In this document: in pieces, positions 17,317 through 26,689 of the stretch
Layout of the letters: every line of letters starts with the position of its first letter
Position numbering within the stretch: position 1 is the first letter of the stretch
Assembly: GCF_001592965.1 (NCBI RefSeq)
Contig: NZ_LRPC01000001.1
Span: 248,001 to 312,000, forward strand
Source: Roseivirga spongicola
Lineage (GTDB): Bacteria; Bacteroidota; Bacteroidia; Cytophagales; Cyclobacteriaceae
Length of the DNA stretch: 64,000 bases
Reading direction: 5' to 3'
Notes under the pieces: generated by a model
Told to the model about the DNA's origin: nothing
Seen by the model: only the letters and a program-made list of their open reading frames with translations
Databases searched by the model: none
Made by a program: the position numbers and the translations under genes

Positions 17317-19878
17317 ATGAAAACTAAGTTGGCAGGACTACTATGTGTATTCTATATATGCACAGGATTTCAGGCATTTGGCCAGAAAAACCTAGACTAT
17401 TATCTCCCTCAAAACATATCATTTAACCCTGCCATTCCAACTCCAGAGTCTGTTATTGGACATAAGGTTGGAGAGTGGCACATAACGCATGACAAGCTGG
17501 TACTTTACATGAGGGAATTGGCCAAAATTTCTGACAGAATCACCCTAGAAGAAATTGGAAGAACTCATGAAGGTAGACCGCAGGTGTTACTCACTATTAC
17601 GCACCCTACCAACCAATTAGGCATTGATAAGATCAGAAGTGACCATGCTTGGCTCACTTACCCAAATGAGGCCGATAAGTTCGACATTAAAAAAATGCCT
17701 GTAGTCACCTATATGGGTTTTAGCATACACGGCAATGAGCCGAGTGGCTCAAACGCCTCTTTATTGGTTGCTTATTACATGGCTGCAGCCCAAGGTTCTG
17801 AAGTAGAAAATATGCTCAGAAATTCCGTTATACTACTAGACCCTTCATTTAATCCTGATGGATTAAATCGTTTTGCAACATGGGCAAACATGCATAAAAG
17901 CAAGCGCGTTAACCCAGACCCTATGGATAGAGAGTATAGCGAAGCATGGCCAGGTGGAAGAACCAATCACTATTGGTTCGACCTGAACAGAGATTGGCTT
18001 CCATTACAACAACCAGAATCTAGAAATAGAGTAGCTAAGTACCATCAGTGGAAGCCCAACATACTCACCGACCATCACGAAATGGGTACAAACTCCACCT
18101 TTTTCTTTCAACCAGGTGTTCCTCAAAGAACTCACCCATTAACCCCAGAATTAAACCAAGAACTCACTCAAAAAATTGGAAATTACCATGCCGCTGCTCT
18201 AGACAGTATAGGTTCTTTGTACTTCACAGAAGAAGGGTATGACGACTTTTACTATGGCAAGGGCTCTACCTTCCCAGATATAAATGGAGGAATAGGTATC
18301 TTATTTGAACAAGCCAGCTCTCGTGGTCATGCACAAGAAAGTGACAACGGTATTTTGGAATTTCCTTTCACCATAAAAAACCAGTTTAATACTGCTCTTT
18401 CTACCTGGAAGGCTGCCGTGGAAATGAGAGTAGAATTGCTAGACTACCAACGCGATTTTTACAAAAGAGTGCTTCGCGAAGCAGACAACGACAATGTAAA
18501 GGCATACATATTTAAGGCTGAAAAAGACCCTGCCAGGGCATTTCATTTGGCAGAGATACTCGATGCCCAAGAAATTGACTTCTACAGACCTTCAAGAGAA
18601 ATAAAACTCAATGATGAGTCTTACAATCAAGACAATGCTTACATAGTGCCCTTGAAACAGCGAAACTACAAGCTAATCAAAGCTATGTTCGAAAAGAGAA
18701 CTGAGTTTCAAGACAGTCTTTTCTACGACATCTCGGGTTGGACCTACCCAGCAGCATTCAACCTTGAGTATGCCGAAATGAGCAGTAGGGATTATAGTCG
18801 CAACCAGTTGGGCGGAAAAGTAGACAATTTACAGTTCCCGAAAGGGCAAGTTGTTGGTGGCCAAAGCAATTACGCTTACGTGTTCGAGTGGCATGGGTAC
18901 TATGCCCCAAGAGCAGCGAACCGACTGTTAGAAAAAGGGATTAGAATCAAGGTAGCTACTAGTAAGTTTATTGGCTCAGATGAAAAAGAATTCGATAGAG
19001 GTTCCATTCTTGTTCCTGTAGCAAATCAGGCATTATCCGAAACTGAGCTCTTTTATGAACTACAGCAAATTGCTGAAAACGATGCCCTTCAAATCCACGC
19101 AATGAACACTGGCCTTACAGGCGGAGTAAGCTTAGGTAGCAACACTTTCATAAACCTTGAAAAACCAGAGGTAGCTCTTATTGTTGAAGCCGATAACTCA
19201 TATGATGCAGGAGAAGTATGGCATCTACTAGACACTAGAATGAATATGCTTGTCACTAAACTTCCAGAAAGCAGGGTCGGTTCTAATGCAATAGACAGGT
19301 ACAACACCATAATTATTACTGGTGGCTTAGATCTATCCGAAAGAGAAACAGATAATCTTAAAAGGTGGATAAGTAATGGAGGCACACTTGTGGGTATAGG
19401 CTCTGCCGTAGAATGGATGGCTAGAAACAAGCTTTCTGACCTTAAGGCGGTTGAAGTAGAATATCCAGGAACCGAAGACATAACTTACGACCAGATTAAC
19501 AATTATGCGAGATCGCAATACATACCTGGAGGAGTTTACATGTCTGAATTACAGCTTTCTCACCCTATGGCCTTTGGTTATTATAGAGAGGAACTACCTG
19601 TATTCAAAAGAGGCACTATATTAATTGAACCTTCTGAAAGTAAGTTTGCTAATGCAGCTGTTTATGCTGAAGAACCCCTAATTTCTGGATGGATTAGCGA
19701 TGCCAACTTGGAAGCAATGAAAGGAGCATCATCCGTAAGAGTTAGTAGTATTGGCAGAGGCAGAGTAGTTTCTTTAGTAGACAATCCAAACTTTAGAGCA
19801 TTCTGGTATGGCACTAACAAACTAATGATGAATGCCATTTTCTTCGGAAGAATCATTAATGGATACTCTGCCAGATAA
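17317..19878 (+). CDS. M14 family zinc carboxypeptidase-like secreted protein
   Basis: Secreted metallopeptidase-like protein of 853 aa. I chose ATG 17317 because it directly precedes a signal peptide (MKTKLAGLLCVFYICTGFQAFGQ); an in-frame ATG at 17275 would add 14 residues before it. The zinc-binding HxxE is His138 and Glu141 (SIHGNEPSGS); a third ligand candidate is in LTDHHEMGT, and ILFEQASSRG fits the catalytic Glu strand. The M14 domain fills roughly residues 50-370, and the long C-terminal part includes a class-I glutamine-amidotransferase-like segment (ISNGGTLVGIGSAVEWM), as in many Bacteroidota M14 proteins. It probably trims peptides in the periplasm or outside the cell. Confidence 0.9.
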   Translation: MKTKLAGLLCVFYICTGFQAFGQKNLDYYLPQNISFNPAIPTPESVIGHKVGEWHITHDKLVLYMRELAKISDRITLEEIGRTHEGRPQVLLTITHPTNQLGIDKIRSDHAWLTYPNEADKFDIKKMPVVTYMGFSIHGNEPSGSNASLLVAYYMAAAQGSEVENMLRNSVILLDPSFNPDGLNRFATWANMHKSKRVNPDPMDREYSEAWPGGRTNHYWFDLNRDWLPLQQPESRNRVAKYHQWKPNILTDHHEMGTNSTFFFQPGVPQRTHPLTPELNQELTQKIGNYHAAALDSIGSLYFTEEGYDDFYYGKGSTFPDINGGIGILFEQASSRGHAQESDNGILEFPFTIKNQFNTALSTWKAAVEMRVELLDYQRDFYKRVLREADNDNVKAYIFKAEKDPARAFHLAEILDAQEIDFYRPSREIKLNDESYNQDNAYIVPLKQRNYKLIKAMFEKRTEFQDSLFYDISGWTYPAAFNLEYAEMSSRDYSRNQLGGKVDNLQFPKGQVVGGQSNYAYVFEWHGYYAPRAANRLLEKGIRIKVATSKFIGSDEKEFDRGSILVPVANQALSETELFYELQQIAENDALQIHAMNTGLTGGVSLGSNTFINLEKPEVALIVEADNSYDAGEVWHLLDTRMNMLVTKLPESRVGSNAIDRYNTIIITGGLDLSERETDNLKRWISNGGTLVGIGSAVEWMARNKLSDLKAVEVEYPGTEDITYDQINNYARSQYIPGGVYMSELQLSHPMAFGYYREELPVFKRGTILIEPSESKFANAAVYAEEPLISGWISDANLEAMKGASSVRVSSIGRGRVVSLVDNPNFRAFWYGTNKLMMNAIFFGRIINGYSAR

Positions 19879-20446
19879 TTGGATTTACGTTCCGAGACCT
19901 GATATTTTTAGCTATTTTTGTCAAAATTACTTCACGGTGGAGAACCGACTTTTTCTATTAGATAAGAACTACATTCTCAAGCAGGCCCAGAACGATCTGA
20001 GACTAGAGCTTCAGGCTCAATTAGTTGACATCGTTAAGCTCGGCTACTTCAATTACTTCAATCCATTGAGACTGAAGGATGATATCAGTGTGCAAGTGGA
20101 AAAGTATGAGGCCGAAAACTTATCATTTTTTGATGAGCTCTACGATATACTTGCAGGAATCTATAGATATCAGATTGGAGACAACCAGTTAGAACTGCTT
20201 TTTGACGGCACTAGTCACTACGAAAAATATGTAGCTGACTGGAAATATGCTTTTGAAGGATATATTAAAGACATGTGCCTGAGAAAGAACTTTATTCTAG
20301 CCGTTTTGGAACTTACTGTATTTCACTCTGCTGAAAAGCGAATTGAATTGGCTCAAAACAGAATGAAGGTTGCCATATTTGATCATTTTGAACTCAAGGT
20401 GTACAAACACCGTGGTATTCAGACCTTCAAAACTAAAAGCGCTTAG
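19859..20446 (+). CDS. hypothetical helical protein overlapping the M14 gene
   Basis: Protein of 195 aa from ATG 19859 (overlapping the M14 gene's end by 20 nt) or 204 aa from 19832. I do not recognise a family. It is predicted mostly alpha-helical, rich in Tyr, Phe and Leu (DELYDILAGIYRYQIGD; WKYAFEGYIKDMC), with no signal peptide or membrane segment. The C-terminus carries a basic motif (KVYKHRGIQTFKTKSA). The overlap suggests translational coupling to the peptidase. Its end overlaps acyP on the other strand by 4 nt. The start is uncertain because no ribosome-binding site is visible for either candidate. Confidence 0.72.
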   Translation: MDTLPDNWIYVPRPDIFSYFCQNYFTVENRLFLLDKNYILKQAQNDLRLELQAQLVDIVKLGYFNYFNPLRLKDDISVQVEKYEAENLSFFDELYDILAGIYRYQIGDNQLELLFDGTSHYEKYVADWKYAFEGYIKDMCLRKNFILAVLELTVFHSAEKRIELAQNRMKVAIFDHFELKVYKHRGIQTFKTKSA

Positions 20447-20718
20447 GCCCTCCTTATTCTAAAGCCAGAATAGTTTTTCAATTCAGTTTCTCGATGCAAA
20501 ACTTGGTCTACTTTAGCCTTTGGCGGTCCAACTTTACACCATAGTAATAGAGCATTTAGGTCTACCCGCTCTCCTTCTGCGTGAATTAACACATCTCCAT
20601 TATCTAGGTTCATACACCAACCTGAAATCCCCAATTCAGTGGCCTTATCTCGTGTAGACGCTCTATAGAAAACGCCCTGAACTTTCCCCTTAATAGTTAT
20701 TTCAAATGCTATCGGCAT
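20443..20718 (-). CDS. acyP: acylphosphatase
   Basis: Small enzyme of 91 aa that hydrolyses acyl phosphates such as acetyl phosphate. The signature KGKVQGVFYRAST contains catalytic Arg19, and GWCMNLDNGDV supplies catalytic Asn37; the closing SGFRIRR is typical. Length matches the family (about 90). The ATG lies 17 nt inside the end of deoC, indicating translational coupling. Confidence 0.96.
   Translation of the reverse strand: MPIAFEITIKGKVQGVFYRASTRDKATELGISGWCMNLDNGDVLIHAEGERVDLNALLLWCKVGPPKAKVDQVLHRETELKNYSGFRIRRA
20455..20478 (+). terminator. weak Rho-independent terminator nested in acyP 3' end
   Basis: A 6-bp stem TATTCT/AGAATA with loop AAAGCC is followed by G and five T on the plus strand, 9 nt after the stop of the plus-strand gene. 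The whole structure lies in the coding 3' end of the convergent acylphosphatase gene. Confidence 0.4.
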
Positions 20719-21361
20719 ATTGCTGCATAATTTCTACTCCAGATGAAGTTCCGAGTCTATCGGCCCCTGCATTAATCATAGCTTGAGCGTCTGCTAAAGT
20801 TTTTATTCCACCAGAAGCCTTTATTCCCACATTAGATGGAGCATTTTCTCTCATTAGTTTGATGTGCTCTACTTTCGCTCCGGCACCTGCAAACCCTGTA
20901 GAAGTTTTTACAAAATCAGTTCCGGCCTCAGAGCACAACTTGGTTGCTTTTATTATTTCTTCATCGGTCAGATAGGCCGTTTCAATAATCACTTTCATTA
21001 AGCAACCAGCCTCATGAATGATATGAGCACATTTGGCTAACTCAATCTTCACCCAAGGCATTCCATCTTTAAAAGCTGAGATATTCATGACAATATCTAG
21101 CTCATTCGCTCCTTGCTCAATGGCTTGCTTAATTTCTAACTCTTTTACCTCAGTCTGATTGTAGCCCAAGGGAAAACCAATCACCGTAACCAATTGAATA
21201 TCCGTATCGGCTAATTCTCGTGCAGTTTTCTTCACCCAAAAGGGAGGAACACAAACCCCCAAGAATCTATGTTCTTTTGCCTCCGCTATGAGTAGGTCTA
21301 CATCTTTACCGACCAAAGTAGGTTTGAGGGCAGTATGTTCTATGTATTGATTAATGTCCAT
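20702..21361 (-). CDS. deoC: deoxyribose-phosphate aldolase
   Basis: Class I aldolase of 219 aa cleaving 2-deoxyribose 5-phosphate to glyceraldehyde 3-phosphate and acetaldehyde, the end of deoxynucleoside salvage. Catalytic residues are visible: Asp89 (NELDIVMNIS), Schiff-base Lys152 (FVKTSTGF) and Lys181 (GIKASGGIK). Length equals the short bacterial DeoC form. It overlaps the dehydrogenase gene upstream by 11 nt and acyP downstream by 17 nt, so three unrelated enzymes form one tight operon. Confidence 0.97.
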   Translation of the reverse strand: MDINQYIEHTALKPTLVGKDVDLLIAEAKEHRFLGVCVPPFWVKKTARELADTDIQLVTVIGFPLGYNQTEVKELEIKQAIEQGANELDIVMNISAFKDGMPWVKIELAKCAHIIHEAGCLMKVIIETAYLTDEEIIKATKLCSEAGTDFVKTSTGFAGAGAKVEHIKLMRENAPSNVGIKASGGIKTLADAQAMINAGADRLGTSSGVEIMQQYADSI

Positions 21362-22565
21362 CTACGTAATCTTGTAGGTAGGAAAATTTATCGGTTAGCT
21401 CACCATTTTGAGTAATAGTGGCTCTTTCAATAATAGCGTCTTTATCTTCTCCCAAAAGGTTAGGCAGAATATGTGAAACAAACTCCTTCCCAAAATCTTC
21501 AGATGCATTTCTTGGCAACTCACAAGGCAAATTATCTACAGCCATTACTGTAATATTACCTTCATCGGTGTAGGCTTCTTCGACCCTATCATTGCTTGGG
21601 TTGTAGTCATAAACAGGATCTTCAATAGTACTTGGCTGCTTGGTGGAAGGAATAGAGCCTTCAATATCGCAAGTAATATCTGCCACCACGTGAATCTTAA
21701 AATCATTGCGAGAGATGTCTTCTTTATTGAATAACACAGGAGCCCTAGGATCCCAGAAAGCACCAGCAATTAGCAGATCAGCCTTTTTCGCATACTCTAA
21801 GAAGCTAGATTCATACTTAGTAGGGTCAGCATAAAACTCATCTCTATTAAAGATTCCACCTGCAATTCTGCTATTATAATCTCTTGTATTAAGTTGAGTA
21901 TATACAGGCTCGTTGAAGTATTCATTTAGAAACTCCGCAGGACTTACCTTTCTAATTCCCATTCCATCGAGCACTTCCATAGCACCTTTAGAAACTCTTC
22001 CTCCACCAGTAAGAATTATCTTAATTTTTGGAAGGGCAACTTTGCTATATTCAGTCTTCAAATCGTCTAGATCGAAGCAAGTATGAGCTGGCCTAAGGTG
22101 GAAAAGGTTATAGCGTTTGCCATAAGTCAATATGCCGTTATAAGCACCAACAATGCCGGCATACCTTCCGAACGCAATGAGGCGCTTTCCCTTTTTATTA
22201 GTCAGGCACTCCCAATCGATCAGTCTGATTTTCTTCTTCATGATTGTCTGAAGAAGCTCTCTGTTATACTCTTGCTTTTTAATGGTGTGTGAAAAGAAGA
22301 AATGCGTTTTACCATCGGCCAACATATTCATTGGCACTTCTTTAACACCTAGAATAATTTCACAATCGGAAACATCATCTACCAATGTGGCTCCTGCTTG
22401 CTCATATTCTTCATCCTTAAAGCAACGAATATCGCTTCGTTGACATTTAATCTCTAAAGACGGATTTAAATCTAAAATCGATTTGACTTGATCTGGAGTT
22501 AAAGGCACTCTCCTATCTACAGGAATTTTGCCCTCTTTGATGATACCAATGGTAATATTCGACAT
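21351..22565 (-). CDS. AlaDH/PNT-type NAD(P)-dependent oxidoreductase, saccharopine dehydrogenase-like
   Basis: Protein of 404 aa. The N-terminal half resembles the alanine dehydrogenase/transhydrogenase and fungal-type lysine-forming saccharopine dehydrogenase N domain (IIKEGKIPVDRRVPLTPDQV; the ILGVKEVP loop; FFFSHTIKKQEYN). The middle carries a Rossmann-type strand (IILTGGGRVSKGAMEVLDGMGI), and VVADITCDIEGSIP matches the substrate-domain signature. It is probably NAD(P)-linked and may act on saccharopine or a related secondary amine. No lysine-pathway neighbour supports this, so the substrate stays open. It is the first gene of a three-gene overlapping operon with deoC and acyP. Confidence 0.85.
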   Translation of the reverse strand: MSNITIGIIKEGKIPVDRRVPLTPDQVKSILDLNPSLEIKCQRSDIRCFKDEEYEQAGATLVDDVSDCEIILGVKEVPMNMLADGKTHFFFSHTIKKQEYNRELLQTIMKKKIRLIDWECLTNKKGKRLIAFGRYAGIVGAYNGILTYGKRYNLFHLRPAHTCFDLDDLKTEYSKVALPKIKIILTGGGRVSKGAMEVLDGMGIRKVSPAEFLNEYFNEPVYTQLNTRDYNSRIAGGIFNRDEFYADPTKYESSFLEYAKKADLLIAGAFWDPRAPVLFNKEDISRNDFKIHVVADITCDIEGSIPSTKQPSTIEDPVYDYNPSNDRVEEAYTDEGNITVMAVDNLPCELPRNASEDFGKEFVSHILPNLLGEDKDAIIERATITQNGELTDKFSYLQDYVDGH

Positions 22566-22599
22566 AGTACAAAATTAGGATTCTGTCCATGTCTACCAA

Positions 22600-23709
22600 C
22601 TACTTATTCAAGCTTTGTATAAGTTCTTTTGCAAGCTCCTCTACATAAATACTCGCATGCTGCATTGAGTCACGAAAACCCTTGGCTTTCTCGAAGACTT
22701 GATAGACCAGCTGTATATCTAAATTGGCTTTGACCTTATCAATTTCTTCGGCTATTCCGCATATTATACCAATTGGTATTTTATTTTCTTTTGCCTTGTT
22801 AGCCACTCCGAAAATTACCTTTCCTCCAAGTGTTTGACCATCCAATTTACCTTCTCCAGTAATGATCAAATCTACATTTAGAAGTTTTCGGTCATACTCC
22901 AAAAATTCAAAAACTTGCCCAATACCAGACTTAAGCTCAGCATTTAAAAAACTCATTAAGCCATACCCTAGACCTCCAGCAGAACCGGCTCCAGGCTTAT
23001 CTTCATTACCGTTATCAAGAATTTTTGCCAAGTTTTTTAGTCCGTCATCAAGAAACTCGATATCAGCTTGTGTAGCTCCCTTTTGACTTCCAAAAACGTG
23101 AGAAGCTCCATTTTTTCCTGTCAATGGGTTTTGAACATCTGAAAGAACAGTGAATTTGACTTCCGAAAACCTCTCTAAAAGAGAGAGATCAATGGAGTGA
23201 ACTTTAGACAAATCTCCTCCCCTAATTGCACTCAATTCTGTACCTGACTTGGAGTAAAATTTAGCTCCTAAAGCTTCAGCCATACCGCAACCACCATCAT
23301 TAGTGGCGCTGCCCCCTATCATCACATAAATATCATTGGCTCCCCGATCTATGGCATCAAGAATCAACTCACCCGTACCATAAGTTGAAGTCTTTGTAGC
23401 TGACTTCTCAACAGCACTCAACAAGGGTAGCCCCGAAGCTTTGGCCATTTCTATATAGGCCTTCTCCTCTTTCAGCAAGTAATAAGCATTAACCGGCTTG
23501 AAAAGAGGATTAGAAACTTCCTTCTCTACTCTAATCGCTCCTAACTGCTGCTCAAGAATATCCAAAGTGCCTTCACCACCATCTGCCAAAGGGAGTTTTA
23601 TGACTTCAGCCTTTGGCTTAACCTTTTTTATCCCTCTTTCTATAGCATCACAAACCTCATAGGCGGTAAGCGAATTTTTAAATTTGTCGGGGGAGATTAG
23701 GATGCGCAT
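22600..23709 (-). CDS. glycerate kinase (GarK/GlxK type)
   Basis: Class II glycerate kinase of 369 aa that phosphorylates D-glycerate using ATP; this family normally gives 2-phosphoglycerate. The N-terminal signature is ILISPDKFKNSLTA followed by LPLADGGEGTLD; the nucleotide domain has IGGSATNDGGCGMAEALG, and the C-terminal part has ITGEGKLDGQTLGGK. Its ATG overlaps the symporter stop by one base (TGATG), so it is translationally coupled to the transporter and, through it, to the GH63 enzyme. That context suggests glycerate released from a glycosylglycerate is the substrate. Confidence 0.95.
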   Translation of the reverse strand: MRILISPDKFKNSLTAYEVCDAIERGIKKVKPKAEVIKLPLADGGEGTLDILEQQLGAIRVEKEVSNPLFKPVNAYYLLKEEKAYIEMAKASGLPLLSAVEKSATKTSTYGTGELILDAIDRGANDIYVMIGGSATNDGGCGMAEALGAKFYSKSGTELSAIRGGDLSKVHSIDLSLLERFSEVKFTVLSDVQNPLTGKNGASHVFGSQKGATQADIEFLDDGLKNLAKILDNGNEDKPGAGSAGGLGYGLMSFLNAELKSGIGQVFEFLEYDRKLLNVDLIITGEGKLDGQTLGGKVIFGVANKAKENKIPIGIICGIAEEIDKVKANLDIQLVYQVFEKAKGFRDSMQHASIYVEELAKELIQSLNK

Positions 23710-25268
23710 CAGAATAAGCTTGGCAAAATTACCGAAACAACTACAATCAAGACGAAAAAGGCCACCAGATAATAAACTGGTTTTTGATTGAAACGAATAG
23801 GTTCCACCTTGACCATAGGATGACCGCTCACTACTGGAGCAACCATGCTAACCAAATAAGCTATTACAAAAGTGACTACTGCTCCAATGGCATTCCACCA
23901 GAACCAGAATATTTCCGGTACAAAGAGCCATAGGTAAACATTCACACCCACACCAACCAAGAGGCCGATATTCGCTCCTTTAGTGCTGATCCTTTTCATC
24001 AAAATGGCCATTACAAAAGTGGCCAGAATTGGCCCGAATGATACAGAGCCCACTTTGTTTATGGCTTCTATCACCGTATCGGCAATGTCTCCTACAAAGA
24101 ACGCTATGACCACACAAACCACTCCCCAAAACAGCGCAGTTAAATGCGAAAGTCTCATGTAAGCTTTTTCCTCCACTTTCTTTCCTCGTGCAAAAAGGTC
24201 TTCAACAGAGGCTGCCGAAAGTGAATTAATAGCTGAACTAAGGCTTGACATCGCTGCTGAGAAAATAGCTACAATCAACAGACCTACAACTCCATTTGGG
24301 AGAAAATCACGAATGAAAATAGGGATCATTCTGTCGGGCTGGTCTGCCGGAATCTGGCTGATGAAATCAGTTCGCGATAAGGCGAGAGTGCCCAGCACTA
24401 GCCCCATAATACAATAGGCAAAGGTGATTGGAAAGCGCATCAACCCATTACAAAGCAATGTCTGCCGCATGGTTTTCATGCTACTCGCAGAAAGCAATCG
24501 CTGTACCTGACTTTGATCTGTACCATAATAAGACACATACAGAAAGAACCCTCCAATGAGCATTGGCCAAAAACCAAACTCATCTCCATTAAAGCCTAGC
24601 GAAGAAAAATCTACGGCTGTAATTCTTTCAGAATCTACTTTATCTAGGAATTCACCCCAGCCCCCTAATTCCTTCAAACCAAAACTGAAACAGATAATGA
24701 TTCCTATAAATAGAATGATCATTTGAATCATATCCCCATAAACCACGGCCTTCATTCCACCTTGATAAGAGTAAATCATGGTTACAATTCCTATCAGCAC
24801 GATACTTTGCCACATGGGAATTTCCATGACACTTTCAAGAATAATGGCCACGGTGTAAATCATCACACCTGTCCCGAAGGCTCGGCTAATTTGAAAGACT
24901 ATGCTGAGCAGGACTCTGGTACTCGGTCCAAAACGCTTTTCCAGAAACTCGTAAACACTAACAATGCCCGACTTGTAGAAGGTGGGCACTAAGACTACCA
25001 TCAGAAAAATCATGGCTAACGGAACAGCAAACTCGTAAGTGAGCCAAATCATTCCGCCACCTTCCTTCAGTCCAACAAAGGCAGGGGCCGAAATAAAACT
25101 CACAGCGGAAAGCTGTGTGGCGGCCGTGCTCATAGCTAGTGGAAACCAGCCAAAGCTTCTTCCTCCTAAGTAATAATCGTTTTTGTCTGCTTGATTTTTG
25201 AAGCGGTATCCCAGATAAAGAAATCCGCCAATGTAAAGAATTACAATCGCATAGTCGAGTACATTCAT
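23709..25268 (-). CDS. sodium:solute symporter (SSS family)
   Basis: Integral membrane transporter of 519 aa with about 14 hydrophobic segments. The N-terminus YAIVILYIGGFLYLGYRF and DYYLGGRSFGWFPLAMS are characteristic of the SSS family, as is SAAMSSLSSAINSLSAASVEDLF in the middle (Na+ site region). It would co-transport Na+ with an organic solute. Both ends overlap neighbours by one base (TAATG upstream, TGATG downstream). Its position between a GH63 glycosidase and glycerate kinase suggests the solute is a glycerate glycoside or glycerate. Confidence 0.94.
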   Translation of the reverse strand: MNVLDYAIVILYIGGFLYLGYRFKNQADKNDYYLGGRSFGWFPLAMSTAATQLSAVSFISAPAFVGLKEGGGMIWLTYEFAVPLAMIFLMVVLVPTFYKSGIVSVYEFLEKRFGPSTRVLLSIVFQISRAFGTGVMIYTVAIILESVMEIPMWQSIVLIGIVTMIYSYQGGMKAVVYGDMIQMIILFIGIIICFSFGLKELGGWGEFLDKVDSERITAVDFSSLGFNGDEFGFWPMLIGGFFLYVSYYGTDQSQVQRLLSASSMKTMRQTLLCNGLMRFPITFAYCIMGLVLGTLALSRTDFISQIPADQPDRMIPIFIRDFLPNGVVGLLIVAIFSAAMSSLSSAINSLSAASVEDLFARGKKVEEKAYMRLSHLTALFWGVVCVVIAFFVGDIADTVIEAINKVGSVSFGPILATFVMAILMKRISTKGANIGLLVGVGVNVYLWLFVPEIFWFWWNAIGAVVTFVIAYLVSMVAPVVSGHPMVKVEPIRFNQKPVYYLVAFFVLIVVVSVILPSLF

Positions 25269-26611
25269 TAGTCAGCCATTAGGTCTAAAACCACCGCGGC
25301 TGTCCAAGAGAACCTATCGCCACCATACCCCTTCTCTAGTGTATCTGCCACAGCCCTACGCGGGTCAAAATATTCGTGAAAACCTAAATTATTAACTAAT
25401 TCTAAGAAATCCCATTTCAAGATATTGGCCGTTCCATGATGACCGTAATTCTTACAGCCCTGATACAACAACCAATTCATCTGTGGCCAAATCGGACCTT
25501 TCCAGTACTTTTTAGGGTTGAAAATCCAATGATCGGGATCGAAGCTTGGCATAATTCTATAACCATCTTCTCTCTCCCCCAGAAAATCGATGTAGTCAAT
25601 CAGCTGATCGGCTCTTTCCTGATTAGGAATTCCGGCATATAGGGAAACAAAACTCCCTATTTCCTTCATTTTAATATGCTTTTTATTTCGAAGGTCATAA
25701 GGAGCATACATCCCGAGTTCATCCAACCAGAGTTTCTCATCGAATGATTTCTTACTCAATGCATTGAACGCTTCAATCTCCGTAACATCGAAGCCAAACT
25801 CCCTTCCGAGGTTAATTAGTGCCTCATTCGACTTGATAAGTACTGCGTTATAGAGTGTATCCTGAACCACAAATGGCGACTCTTTGGCAATTTCTATTCC
25901 CTTGTATTTGTGCTTTTTACCAAGCTCCATCAGGTAAACATAAATATCATAATCACGATCTGATGGACGTTCCGAAGGGTCTGCCTTCAGGTTGTCATAT
26001 CGTTTGTAAGGAGGAATATCATCTTTGGTGATTGGAATAGTCTTTACCAGATCATCCCACAACGGAGAATTATCCCTGCCAGAAGCCCAAGGGTGATAAA
26101 TGTAGATCAGTCCTTCATTTTCAGGATCTCTATGTTCGTAATAGTATTTATGGAGTTTCATCAACTTTGGGAAAAAGGACTTAATGAAATCCTTCACCTC
26201 CTGATTATTCGGGTTCATCTGATAGATGCGCTCCAGCATAAAAGCGTGCACCGGAGGCTGGGTAATTCCCGAAGTCTCCACCTTCTTGTTAGCTCTTTCA
26301 ATAGTACTAGACTCCCAATATTTCGGACCGGGGAAATATCCTTCTCTTTTTTTGGAATGGAAGACAATATGTGGCAGCATTCCGTTTTCCCACTGACCTT
26401 CAAAGAGGGACTCAAATTCTAAAAAGGCTCTTTTTAAGTCGAAATGAGCAAACCCCAAAGCCACAAAACCTGAATCCCAGTTCCATTGATAAGGATACAA
26501 ATTGATACTAGGGACGGAATATCGGCCTTCCCAGGTGTTGTCGTTTAAAATTTGAACTGCTTCTTTTCTCAGTCGTGAGAACTGACTGGTGATCTTCTTG
26601 AGGTTATTCAT
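25268..26611 (-). CDS. GH63-family glycosidase, mannosyl/glucosylglycerate hydrolase-like
   Basis: Cytoplasmic (alpha/alpha)6-barrel glycosidase of 447 aa without a signal peptide. Signature segments are YPYQWNWDSGFVALGFA at residues about 39-55, SGRDNSPLWDD near 175-185 (bearing the presumed general-acid Asp) and the late WKGPIWPQMNWLLYQG and YGGDRFSWTAAVVLDL. Length and motifs match the bacterial MGH-like subgroup, known from Thermus and mycobacteria to hydrolyse alpha-mannosylglycerate or glucosylglycerate to sugar plus glycerate. The downstream symporter and glycerate kinase complete a plausible route for uptake and use of such compounds. A trehalase/oligosaccharidase role is the alternative. 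Confidence 0.86.
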   Translation of the reverse strand: MNNLKKITSQFSRLRKEAVQILNDNTWEGRYSVPSINLYPYQWNWDSGFVALGFAHFDLKRAFLEFESLFEGQWENGMLPHIVFHSKKREGYFPGPKYWESSTIERANKKVETSGITQPPVHAFMLERIYQMNPNNQEVKDFIKSFFPKLMKLHKYYYEHRDPENEGLIYIYHPWASGRDNSPLWDDLVKTIPITKDDIPPYKRYDNLKADPSERPSDRDYDIYVYLMELGKKHKYKGIEIAKESPFVVQDTLYNAVLIKSNEALINLGREFGFDVTEIEAFNALSKKSFDEKLWLDELGMYAPYDLRNKKHIKMKEIGSFVSLYAGIPNQERADQLIDYIDFLGEREDGYRIMPSFDPDHWIFNPKKYWKGPIWPQMNWLLYQGCKNYGHHGTANILKWDFLELVNNLGFHEYFDPRRAVADTLEKGYGGDRFSWTAAVVLDLMAD

Positions 26612-26689
26612 AAACTATTTTCGCTCATAAATTAACCCATAGGCTCGAAAATCAAAAATCAGGTTCGAGAGGTTATATGATGCATAACG

